Assembly: GCA_026119935.1 (NCBI GenBank)
Contig: JALRMH010000018.1
Span: 648,596-712,595 of the forward strand
DNA from: Endothia cerciana
Taxonomy: Eukaryota > Ascomycota > Sordariomycetes > Diaporthales > Cryphonectriaceae
Direction of reading: 5' to 3'
Length of the DNA stretch: 64,000 bases
Position numbers and translations under genes: made by a program. Shown piece after piece: positions 34,501 to 46,970 of the stretch. The notes beneath the pieces were generated by a model. That model did no database searches. It was given only the letters and a program-made list of their open reading frames with translations, and was not told the DNA's origin. Within the stretch, counting starts at the first letter, position 1, and the number at the start of each line of letters is the position of its first letter.

Positions 34501-37500
34501 GCAAGCCGCACCCTGGAGATGGAGATGACACAGACCGAGGGCGAGGAGCTTCTCCGCGGCCAAGGCACCGGGGCAGTTCGAGGATGCCGGTGCACTGCCA
34601 GGCCGCTCCGCAACCGGATCGATTTCGCAGAGAAGTAAGGAGCTGTTGCCTCTATTCGTCTTCTAGACCGTCCGATCTTGATATAGTAGGGAAAGGATGA
34701 CAACCGTGCGAGACGCATTGCGCTGACGAGATATAAGTTCCTGCGGTGTGTGTACAAAGTACGGAGTACCTATGCCTCATACTCTGGAGCTTTCATGTGA
34801 CCTGGCCCCGCCGCGCGCAAGGCAAGAGCTCACCCCGCCAGGCGGCGTGCGCAGAGTACTACATAGTAGGTCATCTCGGACCGTGTAATGGATCAGGCCA
34901 GCGAGTGCACAGCAATGCCCGGAACGATGAGGAGAGCAAGAAAGCAGCGACTGCCCCCGGGTTACGCCTCGGGTTACTGGGGATCGATGGGTACGACAAG
35001 GGATTCTTTTTCAACTGGTGCTCAAGGGTCCCCTCATGCCCCGGCTACTGCAGGCGAGTCGCACGGCGAATCGTTAATACGAGCAGGCGGCATGCTCCCG
35101 ACATGGCAGATTGACGAGATGAAGCACTGGGGACCGGCTGCTAAGCGAAGGACGACCAGTTGCGATGTGAGGACCGTCTGCAGTCGGACCACCTGGCCTG
35201 CCATAGCAGGAAGACAAGTCCGAGTCGGCTCCAGGAGAGCGCAGAGTCGAGACGCATGTCAAGGCCGGGGAAGGCTTCCGTATGTAATGTAATGTCAGGC
35301 CTGACGAACCATGGGCACAGACGACATTACCACTGAGTGGAAATAAGGGGCAGTGGTGAGCGGCTGCCATATTTCGAATTGGCCCAATGTCGTTAGCTGG
35401 GCGTCAGGCCAGGGCCTACTGAGTAGGCTACCACAGTAGCGTGGACAAGGTGAACAGGCCTGATAAACGAGCCTGGAGTGCCTGGTCGTGTATCAAAGGT
35501 CTGGCTTATGTAATATGAATAGTTATGTCGCGCACGGGCCCCCTTCTTTCAGTGGACCCACCGTTACAGAAGGGCCAATCACCAGCGCAAATCTTGACAG
35601 GGATGCCCCCAGGTTTGGCGGGCAGGGATGCCCCATCTCAATATCCTGGGTGGAATGAAGCTCTACTGGCAAGCTTGTCCGTCAATCATTCATTCAAATC
35701 ACAAAGCCACAAACACAATCTCGGAGACGTTCCCGCCCTGTTGACCCATCACAATTTTTGACGCTTTTTCTGAGGCGGTCCATCTGGACGGCTAGAGCCG
35801 CTTCACTTTTCGAATGGTCTCTTCGATTTTGGCCTTCTCGGTGGCGAAAGGAGCTCTGCACCGTGACCGTCATCCTCAAGCATCACCATCAGGTCCCATG
35901 GAGGAATCTGGACCGTCAAAGCCCGCCGGGAGCATGGCCGACCTGATCGCCTCTCCCTTATGCACAGATCTTGATCCGATATGCCGAGGCCAGGGGCCCA
36001 GCCTGTCGGCTTGGGTCCCTCGACAGGGCCGTTGACCGAGGTGGTGCTGTCAGCTGTTTAGCCACTGCTCTTAAGCGCCTGTGCAAGGGACGGGAACCAG
36101 GACCCCTTCACCCTCACCTGCGAGCATCGACCATGTTGGGTCGGCTCGGATCCCGCTGAGCAAGGCACAGAGGGCGAGCGTCGATTTGCGGCAACCTGAC
36201 CACCTCCACCTCCGCCTGCCTGACCGGGCAGCAGGTATTCTCCCACCTGATGGGGCAACGAGGTGACCGGGTTGCACGGTCCCATTCGTACTACGAAAGG
36301 ACGGATGGCATGTTGCGCAACATCCATGGATATCCGCCGTCCCGCGCGTCACCGAGCAACAGTCCGGCTTGGACGAGCTAACACCTCTCTGCAGCTTGGC
36401 CACTCACCCCAGTGCACTTGGCCGAAGGGCAGCTTGTGTTCGCCTCGCACCGCTTCTTGTGCCCTGAGATTGTGCAGGGCCGAAATCGCCGTGCCGGTGT
36501 GCAGAAACTGGCTCGCAGTCTGTCCGGACTGGCCAGGTGAGACGACATCAGATGCGTCTTGGCTCATAGTATTCCCCTTCCGCCCCCCCCCCCCCCCCAC
36601 AGTTGGACATTTGCGGGTCTCGTGCCAGCAAGAGGGTCGCTATTAGCCAGGCTGATAAGACGTCCTCACCTTATTCTCGAATCAGGGTCCCACAAAGGTG
36701 ACACTTCCGGCCGTGGCTCCGCTGGAGAACAAGTCAAGCGACAGCGCAATCAAACTGCACATGAAGGAAACCATACTTGAAGAATTCCTCCTCAGTTTTC
36801 TCCTAGCACACATTAGTTCGCCCACTCTCTGCCAACCCTGCTGGGTTGCAGTCGCGACATTGCACTGTCGGCCGCGAGCCAGACCAGCCCATCCCGGCCG
36901 GTAAAGAAGACTTGGTCGTGTCGGCTAGCCTCTGCGCAGAACGTTTGGGCTCGGGCTTTTCCTGTGTAACCCTCGTCAAAATTCTGGCTCAGCGCTGATG
37001 CACGACATCGTTCTACGTGGGGCTATACCAAAGTACCTCATTCATATTTGACTGGACAGCCAGGTAGCACACCCAACCACACTTGCACAAGTTTAGACAT
37101 GCCAATGGAGCATGTATCTCACATTCATGGACACGATGTGAGTAGGGCAGGCTCTACGATGTTAGCCCACTGCTTCGAGTGGTCGTTGGCCCGAGGATCT
37201 ACTGCCCTTGCGGTCCTTGCCTCCTGCACCGCCATCTATCGGTGGCAGACGGGATACCCTCAAGAAGGCGAAGAAGACCTTTCACCAGCTGTGGTGCGCT
37301 GATGATATCCCACACCTCAACCCCGCGGCCTCGATGTCCGGCTGTGCAGGAGGTTTTGCGCCAGCATACAGAACATCCTCAACAACCCCATAGAAACATG
37401 TACACCATGGCTTGAGGTGTGGATGAAGTACCGAGGTGTTCTCTGGCACTAGTGGGTGATGGGAACGAAAAGAACCGCCGGCAAGGTATGTCTGTACATG

Positions 37501-38206
37501 TACACTCGCATGTCCTGTAGGTGCCCGATCTTCTGTGCTCACAACAGAACCGGCTGTCTTGGTCACATCATGCATACCTGCCTCACACTCATTATTGACA
37601 GCCTGCAGGGCAAGGGCCGCAACGTGGACCATGCAGCGTGGGGAGTTGACAGAGGTCAGCAAGTGACAGCACCGGCCCTGCGGCAGCTTCCGCTCTGGGT
37701 CCCGTTTCCGAAGGGTTCCTGGCGTGAAAAAGGGAAGTGAGCGTATCCACCGGACAGTGGACACTCTCCATGCACCGGCACATGGATGCGTGGACAAGGG
37801 CCATCGGCCAGACCAACTTCTACGCCGCTGCGGCCCGTATGTTGCTCACTTGTGAGTTCTATGTACAGCCCTCGACCGACATGTACTATCCGAGTATCCC
37901 CCGGCCCAACAACCAACCTTGCTGCTGTCGCCTGCGGCTGTTCTCTGAAATTTCCAGAGAATCTCTATGCGGCCTTCTGGCCACCCCCAAAAGCTCGTGA
38001 CGTACCAAGCCTGGTGCGCCATTGGCCAGCCGAGAATCTACACGGGCCCCTCGGCATCAAGGTCACTCACTGCCTTCCATGAACCACCACATCTGGTGGA
38101 TTTCTGAGCACCACGACAGAGACACCACTTCTTCCACCTTACCTACGGGTGCACACCCTTTGACCAGAGGCTCAAAATCTGCCTACCCGATGGTGTCGCA
38201 TAGGCA

Positions 38207-38212
38207 TATAAA
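38207..38212 (+). promoter_or_regulatory. TATA box of the candidate Cys-rich micro-ORF
   Basis: CATATAAAG at about 275 bp before the ATG at 38482, followed by a C/T- and CAA-rich leader typical of abundantly transcribed fungal genes. Confidence 0.45.
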
Positions 38213-38481
38213 GAAGCCGCCATCTTCCCGTCTTTTCTGGCTTGCCGTTCAGCATCATCACCATCATCCTCTACTTCCTTGCGATCGAAGATCACCAGCA
38301 GCAAGAAAAACCTTACACCCCCCATCTACACTCTTACCAACGAGGCCCAACAGAAATTACCCCTCTGTTAAATCCTCACGGTTGTTTGAATTGCAAGGCC
38401 CCCTTGTCTGCCATCACCCGTTCCACTCCGAGCTGCAACCTCCTGTCGCACAGAACAGCATCCAAAGACAACACCACCATC

Positions 38482-38631
38482 ATGTGTCGACTGGTCCGTA
38501 TCGTCTACTCCTGCGGGAAGGTGGTCACTATGCTATATCACACCGCAAGCTGTGGAGGAAGCTGCTCGAACCCCTCTGTCCAAACCGACCGCCGCGACTA
38601 TCCTTGTGACGACGCTCTCCATCCCCACTAA
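38482..38631 (+). CDS. Candidate Cys-containing micro-protein
   Basis: A 49-codon frame beginning MCRLVRIVYSCG, with cysteines at residues 2, 11, 24, 28 and 42. The MCR...Y..CG opening resembles widespread short fungal proteins of unknown function that begin with MC and carry spaced cysteines; this is a recollection, not a search. The ATG has a good context (ACCATCATG), a TATA box at 38207-38212 and a pyrimidine-rich leader. There is no signal peptide, so it should be cytosolic. The frame may be extended by an intron that I could not place. It is the only gene-like signal in a 16-kb stretch. Confidence 0.4.
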   Translation: MCRLVRIVYSCGKVVTMLYHTASCGGSCSNPSVQTDRRDYPCDDALHPH

Positions 38632-40477
38632 CGGGGCACATATCCTTCGTCGACTCCAGTGGACTTTCAATTTCAATTCTGTGAGCATCTCAAGCGCTGT
38701 TACCGTCCCAGAGGACCAAGCTAATGTTCGTTTCCCTTTGGTGCAGCAGCCAGTCTTGCCAACACAGCACTAGAACCGGGGCACGACGAGCAATCGTCAA
38801 CATCTTTCCTACCGTGGCCCGCGCACGCTTTTGCGGCGATTTCACACCTATCTTTTCGTTTATGGGATGGAACTGGGGGGGGGGGGGTAGATGGCATAAT
38901 GATATTGTCTCATTTCCTCTAGATGCCGGGTTATTTTGCGATCAGCGCTGCGCGGGATGACTTGGAGGAGGAGGCGTACACTCATTTGAGACGGAGAACT
39001 TCTGATTCCTTGCTTCATATTTGGCCATTTCTGTTTTCCTACATGACATTTTCCATTATTTCGACATATCATTTCTTCTTCATCTCTCTGCGCAGATAGA
39101 CGGCACCCTCCCATCACAATACACCAGCACTTACCCCCTACCTGACAACGAGCTTCGAACCAGTGCGTGACAGAGCCAGTGGGCGGCCCTACTGACTAAC
39201 CTCCCCACCAAGGCAGACATCAAATTCTCTGCCTAGACGTCCGGGTGCACTGCGTGGCTGTAATGAGGCTGGTGAGCGACGTTGCAACGGCGGTCGCAGA
39301 ATATGCGGCCCATGCGGTGGTGTGGATCGCGCTTAACGGCGAATGGGCGGAGTCGGAGGGCCTGCAGAGCAGCACCAACCCAATCTTATTTGAGTTTTAC
39401 ATAGGGAGAAAATCAGAGAAGCATGCGCGGTGATGCGTGATGCCAAAGGCCGTGCCCTTGAGTGGACGGTCAGATTTTGGGCCTCGTTGAAAGGGGGCCG
39501 ATCTCCATCGCCATCGAGATAATGCAGGGTACTTTTTCCCCCATGCCTGCAGGGCCCGTCGTCATCCTTCTGGGCTGGGGGAGACCCTGAGATCTACCGA
39601 GACCCCCCTAGAGGATTAGAGAGAGCTACGAGACAAGCACAGCAGAAAGAGATATCTCGTGTAACCGCTGGTGCGGGATCCGAAAAGGTCGTGACACAAC
39701 CGAGCACCACAGGGTGCGCGCGCATTTCGTTGTCTCGGGGGCCCAGCCGCATCTGACGCGGGCATCCATATTGGAGACGCGGACGGGCAGCTATACGCAT
39801 CTCGGACGAGAGGCAGAGGGAGGGGGGGAAAAAAGGAAAAAAAGGAAAAAAAAAAAAAGGTTCGTTGTGATAATGTCTCACAGGCAGGCCGCGGAGATGT
39901 GACGTCTGGATCACCAGGGTTTGTGTCCTTGTCGTTGTCGTTCCTGTCACCCACGGGGTATGATTCCGGCCCCCATAGGGCAGAAGTGGATCCAGGGACT
40001 AATCCTCTCATCTACTATGGTACGTCCTAGTTCCCGATTTCTGCTCTGGTTTGGCCCACCCGAGCACTCACCCCCATGGCATCTGTACCTCAATGGCTCC
40101 ATGGCTCCCCGTTCAGTATTGCGAGATGCTCATTCCGCATGAGCGTTGATCCGCATGGCTACTGCATCATGTGATGGGGGTTCCTGAGAGGCGACTTTTT
40201 CCGCGCGCCCGAAGGATCTAGCGTGCGTCGGCTTGCAAAAGTTCTCGAAGCGGAGACAGGGGGGGGGAGGGGTTGAGAGTATCGCGTGGTTCGCGAGCGG
40301 AGCCGCAAATCTCGTGTTCGAGACGTCGCGCAACGAGCCACATAGAGCAAAGCGGACCACCGAACGAGGAAATCCTGGGAAGGGGGGCTCAGTGACGAGT
40401 GTGGCACAGTAGCATGCCCAACCGGTCCTCCAGCACCGTCACGGGACGAGGCGCCTGACCCGCCGGCCATCAGGGCG

Positions 40478-40512
40478 CACACACATACACACACAGAGAG
40501 AGAGAGAGAGAG
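40478..40512. repeat. (CA)n(GA)n composite microsatellite
   Basis: CA dinucleotides with one interruption pass directly into about nine GA dinucleotides. Confidence 0.9.
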
Positions 40513-40718
40513 GAAAAATCCTTTCTGACCGAAGGGGGAGGTTGGGAAGAGGTAACACCCCCAACGCGGCGCATCCCTTCCAGCTGCATGGCCTCACCTG
40601 CAGGAGGCCGCTGTCATGGCCCGCAGCCTGTGCTGCCCGACCGTAGCATGATGCTGGCGGATTAGAGGTCTGACACCTGCATGGCAGCATCTCGCCGGGG
40701 CGAACGGGAAGGCTGGTG

Positions 40719-40771
40719 CGAGAGAGAAAGAGAGAGAGAGAGAGGGTGTGTGTGTGTGTGTGTGTGTGTGA
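40719..40771. repeat. (GA)n(GT)n composite microsatellite
   Basis: GA run with one AAG interruption followed by about twelve GT dinucleotides. Confidence 0.9.
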
Positions 40772-42120
40772 GGGTTCACGACAGCCGTTGAGACGTGCCA
40801 CGAACCTCTATGCAAGTATGCGTTGAACCTTATGCGCCGGACACACAGGAGAACGGCCAGATGCGTGTGTCATGGGACATGTCGGCTCGCGTTTCCTCAT
40901 GGTATTTGGTGCACCATGGCCACCCTAGCCGATGAGGAGGGCATTTGATGAAGATGCAGTAGTACCCTTGATCGGGACAGAGTGGGTGCGCGGGACGAGG
41001 CCGAGAGACACCCTTGGAGCGCTTGTACAGCCTCCAAGTCCAGGCCCGTGGGCCAACGGGGACTAAGTTTGTTAACAGCTATGATGGAGAGAAGCTCAAT
41101 CAGGATGAAGCCTGGAGGCCCCGACGCAAGTCCCTCGCATCCGCTGCTATCAGTTGTCAAACAAGGGTGCCGAGTGGGCGGCTCTACGATCTTCTGGCAG
41201 CCAAGGTCCCACGCTCCTGAGCAACGTCAGCACCAAGAACAGAGCCAGTGTACGACGACAAAAGTCTCACAGCAAAGTGTGAGCAGGAAGTAGGTGATCG
41301 GACCGACACAGCAGCGGTCAACCTTGCACCTATCGCCCACCTCGCTTGGCTACCTACTCGCCGGTGCTCTGAAGGAGTGGTCCCCATGAGACTCGGGGCG
41401 AATCGAATGCTGAGACCCATTCCGCTGTTGGGACGAGATGGGGATCTGCCTCCTGAACCAACACCAACATCAGCTGCCTACAAGCGGTTCGCTTGGACCA
41501 GATGTACACCTTCCTGCTGGGGCAGAGAGAGGCACTGCGGACATTCCAACGGGTATAACCCTGAGGATGGATGTTTAGGTTCCGAAGTCAGCGGCGGAGA
41601 TACTAGCAGTTGCCGATGACCAGACCGGTGAGTCGGCTGACCGGGGGCCACGGGAGCGAGCATGCACACGACAACGCTTTCCCGGTAGGCCACACCTATC
41701 CTCGTCGTCCTGGACCGGTCGTGGGCACGCACTACGTCCTATACTTGATCTGCTCTGCGCCGACCGCCCCCATCCCTCCTCTTCACGTTCCCACACGCCC
41801 AATATGCCCACAGCCCCTTGGCTCATCTCATGCCCAGGTGAGAAGAGGATACTGCCCAGTCTGACTCTCCGGTAGACCGTTTGACAAATCGCAAAAATGC
41901 TGTTAGGGGCAGCAGCATGTGTCCGGCCCCCAATCCACCCACACCATGTGGCACAGCCCTACCAGAAGGCCGGGGGAGGGCCCAGCAGATTTCCCCAGCA
42001 GCAGGGTGGCTTGTGCACTTTCAATCCCCTGGCACGGCCGCAGCAGCGGGCATTCTCCAGCACGTTACTGGCCGCCCTACTGCCTACTGCGTCCAGCGTT
42101 GCCCACGATAGTCTCGAGCC

Positions 42121-42155
42121 TGTCTGTCTGTCTGTCTGTCTGTGCGTCTGTCTGG
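42121..42155. repeat. (TGTC)n microsatellite
   Basis: About eight TGTC tetranucleotides with one GTGC interruption. Confidence 0.9.
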
Positions 42156-45100
42156 CCCGGCGTATGACTTCAGCAGGCAGGGCAGGCAAGAGAAAAATCG
42201 AACCCACATGCAAAGTGTACATATGCACCAGAGCTGCAGTGAGCGCCGGCGGCTAGAAAGCAGCCTCGACGGCCCGTCCGATTGGGTGTATCTCCTGAGC
42301 TCCTGCAGGCCCGATCTGAAGCCATCGCGCCTATTAGCGATATCAGACCCGGTTTTCACCAAGGGGAAGTCACTTAGCCCCGGCGATGCTACTACCATAG
42401 TACCTCCCGTACCCTCGAGGCTGAGAACCCCCTGTCCTGCCCTCTCCACTGCTGTCAGCACCGTAACTGGACCTCACTCGAATGCCACCCTATGCCAACG
42501 GACCGGTATGCGCAACGTGGGAAGAAGTGGATCGCGCACCGACCGGAACCGGGAAGGTGGGGGGGGGGTTGGGCACCGAGAAGCGCTGTGCATTGCAGCA
42601 GAACTGCGTGTCCTGGGAGCGAGTGAGCTTCCGAGCTGGCCCTCCCAGCAGCGCCATCGGCCACACGCCCTGTGAAAGATCAGACAGGGGGGGTGTAGAC
42701 TCTTAGACGACATCCCCGGTACCCCCCCCCGGCGCGGTTACATTTGGGCTACATTCTTCGAGTTCTTTCGTCTTCTCCCTGGCTGTGGAAGGACTCAGGG
42801 CCCCACCGGCCGTCGACAATTGCTACATCGTTCGTAATGGCGACCAAGGACTTGTTGTGCAGAAGGAACAGAAGATGGCATCGGCATATGTCACCCAAGG
42901 CACGTATTTGCGCGCTCAAGCTGTAGGCAAACAGCCTGCTGACTATCGAAGCCTGTTGTGCCCGGATAAGAGTCATCTAGTACTCATCAGCACACCGAGT
43001 CGCCGCAGACACTCATTCATGACCACTCACAAGCTGAGGCATCAGGGATGTGTACTATCTCTGCACCTCTTGTGCAGGGGCCGGCCAACCTGTGAGGATG
43101 TACCAACGGACCTTGTCAGGCCCTTACCGGCTGTGGTTCTGCCTTGATTCTGCGCCCGCCGCCACCATTCTCCTCGTGGCCGCGGGCTTGGCCACACTGC
43201 GACCGGTCCTCTGGCTCGGGCCCCCAACAGAAACGTCCGCGGTCGGTGAAGAGGCCAGACCCGTGGCCACAAGCAGGATCTCGAGGTCAGATGAGACGTC
43301 TCGGCCCCTCCTTACTGAGATGTCTCGATGTGTCCCTCGGGCCGCATAACAGCCCCCCGGCAGTCGGTGTTCTTCTTTTGGGGGTTTCAAGAACTCTGAC
43401 GCATGCAGGGTTACTCGCAGACTCATCGTCAAGACTTCCTCGGCGAAGCGACTATGTATGCTGAGATTATCTGGACCCCATGATGCCTTCGTGTTGTAGC
43501 GAGGCGGAGGAGCTTCCGCGCCAGGCAGTGGTGGGGGCGCCCAAGTCGACGAGAGCCTGACCGGGCGGGCTAGACCAGGGAGGGCGCTGTGACTGAGGTG
43601 CGTGGATGGGAAGATGGCACGCCGCAGGATGGAGCAGACATCACACGACGCAGTGCACACCAAGAAAGAGGGGGGGGGGGGGGGAAGGGGAGAATGGCGG
43701 CAGTAGGCCCGTTCAGGTTGGGGGAAAGCACGCGTCGTGATCCTGGTGCCGTCCCTGACGATGTCGACCTGTCATACAAGCGATGCCTCCCTGCTGGGGT
43801 ACTCTTATGTGTGGGTACCAGGGACAAGCGGCCAACAGCACGGTTGGTGAAGGAAGACACATGCCCGAATCAGGGTACTTGGCTTACCAACGACGAGTAC
43901 TTCTTACGCGAGGCGGAGTACAACATGGAGCCCCTGGCGACATACGCAGTCCACGTGCATGCCAGACACCAACAGCTACCTGACGGTACCCGTCATCTAC
44001 AGCCGCTGGACACTATCTTCTCCTGCAAGCGCTCCTCGTCTCGAGAGGAGCCATTTTCAGGTAGTCTGCTAGGAGCGGGCTGAGTGAGATCGCGCCCCCC
44101 CCCCCGGGGGGGTGGCTCACATGTTGGAAGCGAGGGTGATGTGAGGTGACCAAGGTACAGTAAAAGATACCAAAGTGTGGTTGACAGTGACGGCGCCGCT
44201 TCCTCCTTTCATCTCCCTCCCTCCCTTCCCTCCTTTCCCCCTTTGGGCTAGACATCCCCAACAACATCCCAATGACCCACGACTATCAGAGGATGCTTGC
44301 ACATGGCCCGCCCCTTTGACCGTTCCAACATCCAGCAAAGGGTGTCTCATGGCTGGATGGGCATGGTCTGTCTCCATACGCAGCTGTACTTCGGACTTGG
44401 GCATGGCATGATCAAGGACCACCTCCCCGCCCACTGAGTCAGTGCATAAGGGGTCAACAATGTAGATGACCAACCGATCCTTCAGACATTTCGTCCCTGC
44501 TGTTGCCGCCGGACTCTGGCCTGACTAACTTCACATTGTTCTAGTGCGCATATTCGCCGCGCAGATGCTACCCTCGCCCCGGACCAGGAAGTCATCGTGG
44601 TATGCCCCGATATCGGACTGCTCCCACCCCTGTGTCAGCCGATCTTTGGTGTGCGCTCCCCGCCACAACTCTCAAAGGTCTGCGGCCGTGGCTTGTTACT
44701 TCAAAGAGTCCTCCGTGGGATTCTGGTTTTTCTGGTCCTTCTCCTCAACCGTCCGTTGTGGCCCAGCCGCTACCTCTAGGTGCTGAAGTAGGGAAACCTC
44801 TCCAAGCTCTGACCGAGAAGCAACCTCATGAAGTTCCATCATTGTCTCAGCAAGGCGAATAACTAACCGTTGGAACGCCCCCGTTCCCTGCTCCTGGAGT
44901 TCTTTGAGTTTGTCGTGTGCACCTCGCAATCATCTCCAAGCTGTTGGGTTTGGCGGCCGACATCGTCAGTACCTTCGAGTGTTCTCGATCTAAGTGATAC
45001 TAATTAGCCAATTTACGTATTCTCGAGGGTACATTGAGTTTCAAGGAGTCTAAGCCGTGCAACGTTCACCATTTTGGTACTACACCAGAGGTCAAAACAG

Positions 45101-45878
45101 CCTCCAAAGTTCAAGCTTAGCAGGGGCTACACGATCACACAAGACTCAGTGAACAGCTCTTATAGACTTCAGGCCACGCGCAAAGGGCACTGCCAAGTCT
45201 CGCGGAAGAAAATTCTTTCAACCTCAATTTACTAGCCTAGGAGTAATTGCTTCGAGAATAGGCCATAACAAGGTCATATAGCTGGGATGAAAACCGGTAA
45301 CTTCAGGGATGAAAGAGAGTGGGGAAAGTTCTCGCTAGGAGTTCAGCAGGATCCAACCTAGCGGTTATGTTGCCCAAATCCCTACAGTAAGCCCATCATG
45401 GACATGTCGTATTTGCTGACAATCATCCTTGTCGCGTGTAAGGGATTGGTAAAATACATAGATACCACAAAGGTACGCACAAAGCGAAGGCAATGGCTTT
45501 GCACCAGGATGATTCCGAATAGCAATATCGGGAACGCCGATTGTGTTCGTCTGCGTGTCCACTTAGCCCCTCGGTCTAGGTGCATTTCACTTGGTAGACG
45601 GAACGCATCCGGCGTCAGTCCTGAGAGGAGCGCGGGCTTCTCAGGAGATGGTTACTTTGCACCCAGGGAAGATGGTTTGCCATTAAGTTGTATACACAGT
45701 AGATGCACATAGAGACGTACACGCTCTACGTTCTAGGTTATGAGCCTCTTCAATTTACCAGCATTTAGCTTGCCTGTATTAATTGTGCCCGAAGGCACAG
45801 ACGGCGTCGTTTTGCTTGAGTAGGACTTACTTAATATAACACCAGGTCGCCTGCTTTAATACCTGAAGACTTATCACG

Positions 45879-46970
45879 ATGGGCCAAACACTCACCAGAA
45901 TGGTCTTCAATATCGCCGAGTGCTTAATCGGCGCCGCCGCCTCGGGAGCATCACTTATTCAGAACAGAGATGGCTGCACCGACATGCATATCCACGCACT
46001 GCCACCCGCGTATATTGAGGCGCTCGACAACGCAGGTGATGATCCTTCAGGGTACTCGACGCCGGCTGGACGCCTGAGTTAGCCGTCGCCTCCATGAAAC
46101 GCATTGGTACCTCCACCGGTGCGTGATTTGGAGAAAATCCCCCATCCATAGTGGCCTCATTCCCCAGCTAACAGAAGGAATACTCCTGCAGGCATACTCT
46201 CGGTGTCTGCCCCGGGTGTGCCCATTGCCGGCACAGGCCAAGAAGCCCGTAACTCGGCTCGGTCGCTGAATGAGTATCTTGGGAGCTGTCACGAAGGGGC
46301 TCTTTGGAGGTCAGTTCGGATTCTTTGGCATCCTCCCTGACCTCCAGGACATTCAGGGCACTATCGCCGAGACCAGTTTCCTTGTCGGCCACCCCGACTT
46401 CAAGCCTATCTGGCAAGATTGCAGGAGCACAAGGCGCTCGTCTTTGTCCACCCGAACGTGCTGGACGTGACGCCCGGCTCCATCGCCGGTTTCGTCCCCC
46501 AGCCGGTTGTCGACTACCCGCTTGCCACAACTCACGCCGCTGTGGATCTTGTCATGACCAAGACGATGCGCGCGTGTCCAGACATGGACTTCGTCCTGTC
46601 CCATGCGGGCGGGACGCTCCCCTTCGTCGGCACGCGTGCCCTTGGGTTGCTTGCCCTCCCCGGGCTCGCGGGAGAGGCACCGATCAGCCTCCCTCAGGGC
46701 AGGTCGGACTTCGCCGGCTTCTACTACGACACGGCGCTGAGCACGAGCCCTGCCCAGCTCCATGACCTGCTGGACTTTGCCGATATGTCGCACATTGTCT
46801 TTGGTTTGGATTTTCCGTACGCGCCGCAGGTGATTATTGATGGCATCACGGTGCAGCATACCAAGTTTGTGATGTCCGACTCCAGGGGCCGCAAGCTGTC
46901 GAACGAGGTGTTGAGGAAGAACTCAGTGGCATTGTTAAATAAGCACTTCAGGGGGAGAAAGTTTGTGTGA
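45879..46970 (+). pseudogene. Amidohydrolase-2 family decarboxylase-like gene, multiply frameshifted
   Basis: Fragments in three frames match the amidohydrolase_2 family (ACMSD / 6-methylsalicylate decarboxylase-like metal enzymes). In order: DMHIHALPPAYIEALDNAGDDPSGYSTP (start ATG 45879; HIH is the first metal motif), a base missing near 46063, WTPELAVASMKRIGTST, a GTGCGT...CTGCAG intron (about 46120-46190), ILSVSAPGVPIAG and RSLNEYL, a frame change near 46275, FGGQFGFFGILPDLQDIQG, a loss of about 25 family residues before VGHPDFKPIW, a missing base near 46411, and then an intact 3' half with ALVFVHPNV, FVLSHAGGTLPF and HIVFGLDFPYAP to the stop at 46970. Three frame changes plus an internal deletion argue for a dead gene. 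The substrate cannot be deduced; no polyketide synthase lies nearby. Confidence 0.8.

Larger units (their letters stand above)
29241..38200. other. 9-kb gene-poor region
   Basis: Many open frames exist on both strands, the longest 366 codons at 30703-31803, but they are built from GC-rich low-complexity sequence, include a poly-Gly run and match nothing I recognise. The stretch holds a CAG run (29486-29510), a GGA run (about 31541-31598) and numerous G or C tracts of 10-15 bases (29254-29267, 30203-30214, about 30660-30671, 32407-32420, 36583-36598). Spliced genes with novel products cannot be excluded. Confidence 0.45.
38632..45878. other. Gene-poor region with microsatellites
   Basis: No supported gene. 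It contains CA/GA and GA/GT composite microsatellites (40478-40512, 40719-40771), a TCTG run (42121-42155), long G tracts (38875-38887, 43669-43684) and a C-then-G tract near 44094-44111. From about 44.9 kb on, the sequence becomes more AT-rich up to the amidohydrolase pseudogene. Confidence 0.45.

Noticed and set aside
40300..40460. tRNA gene
   Set aside because: A GTTCGAGAC-like B-box word occurs, but no acceptor stem, anticodon arm or A box pairs with it. No other tRNA candidate passed.
44094..44111. C-tract followed by G-tract as a terminator hairpin
   Set aside because: A perfect C/G hairpin is possible but there is no gene next to it and fungi do not use such terminators.
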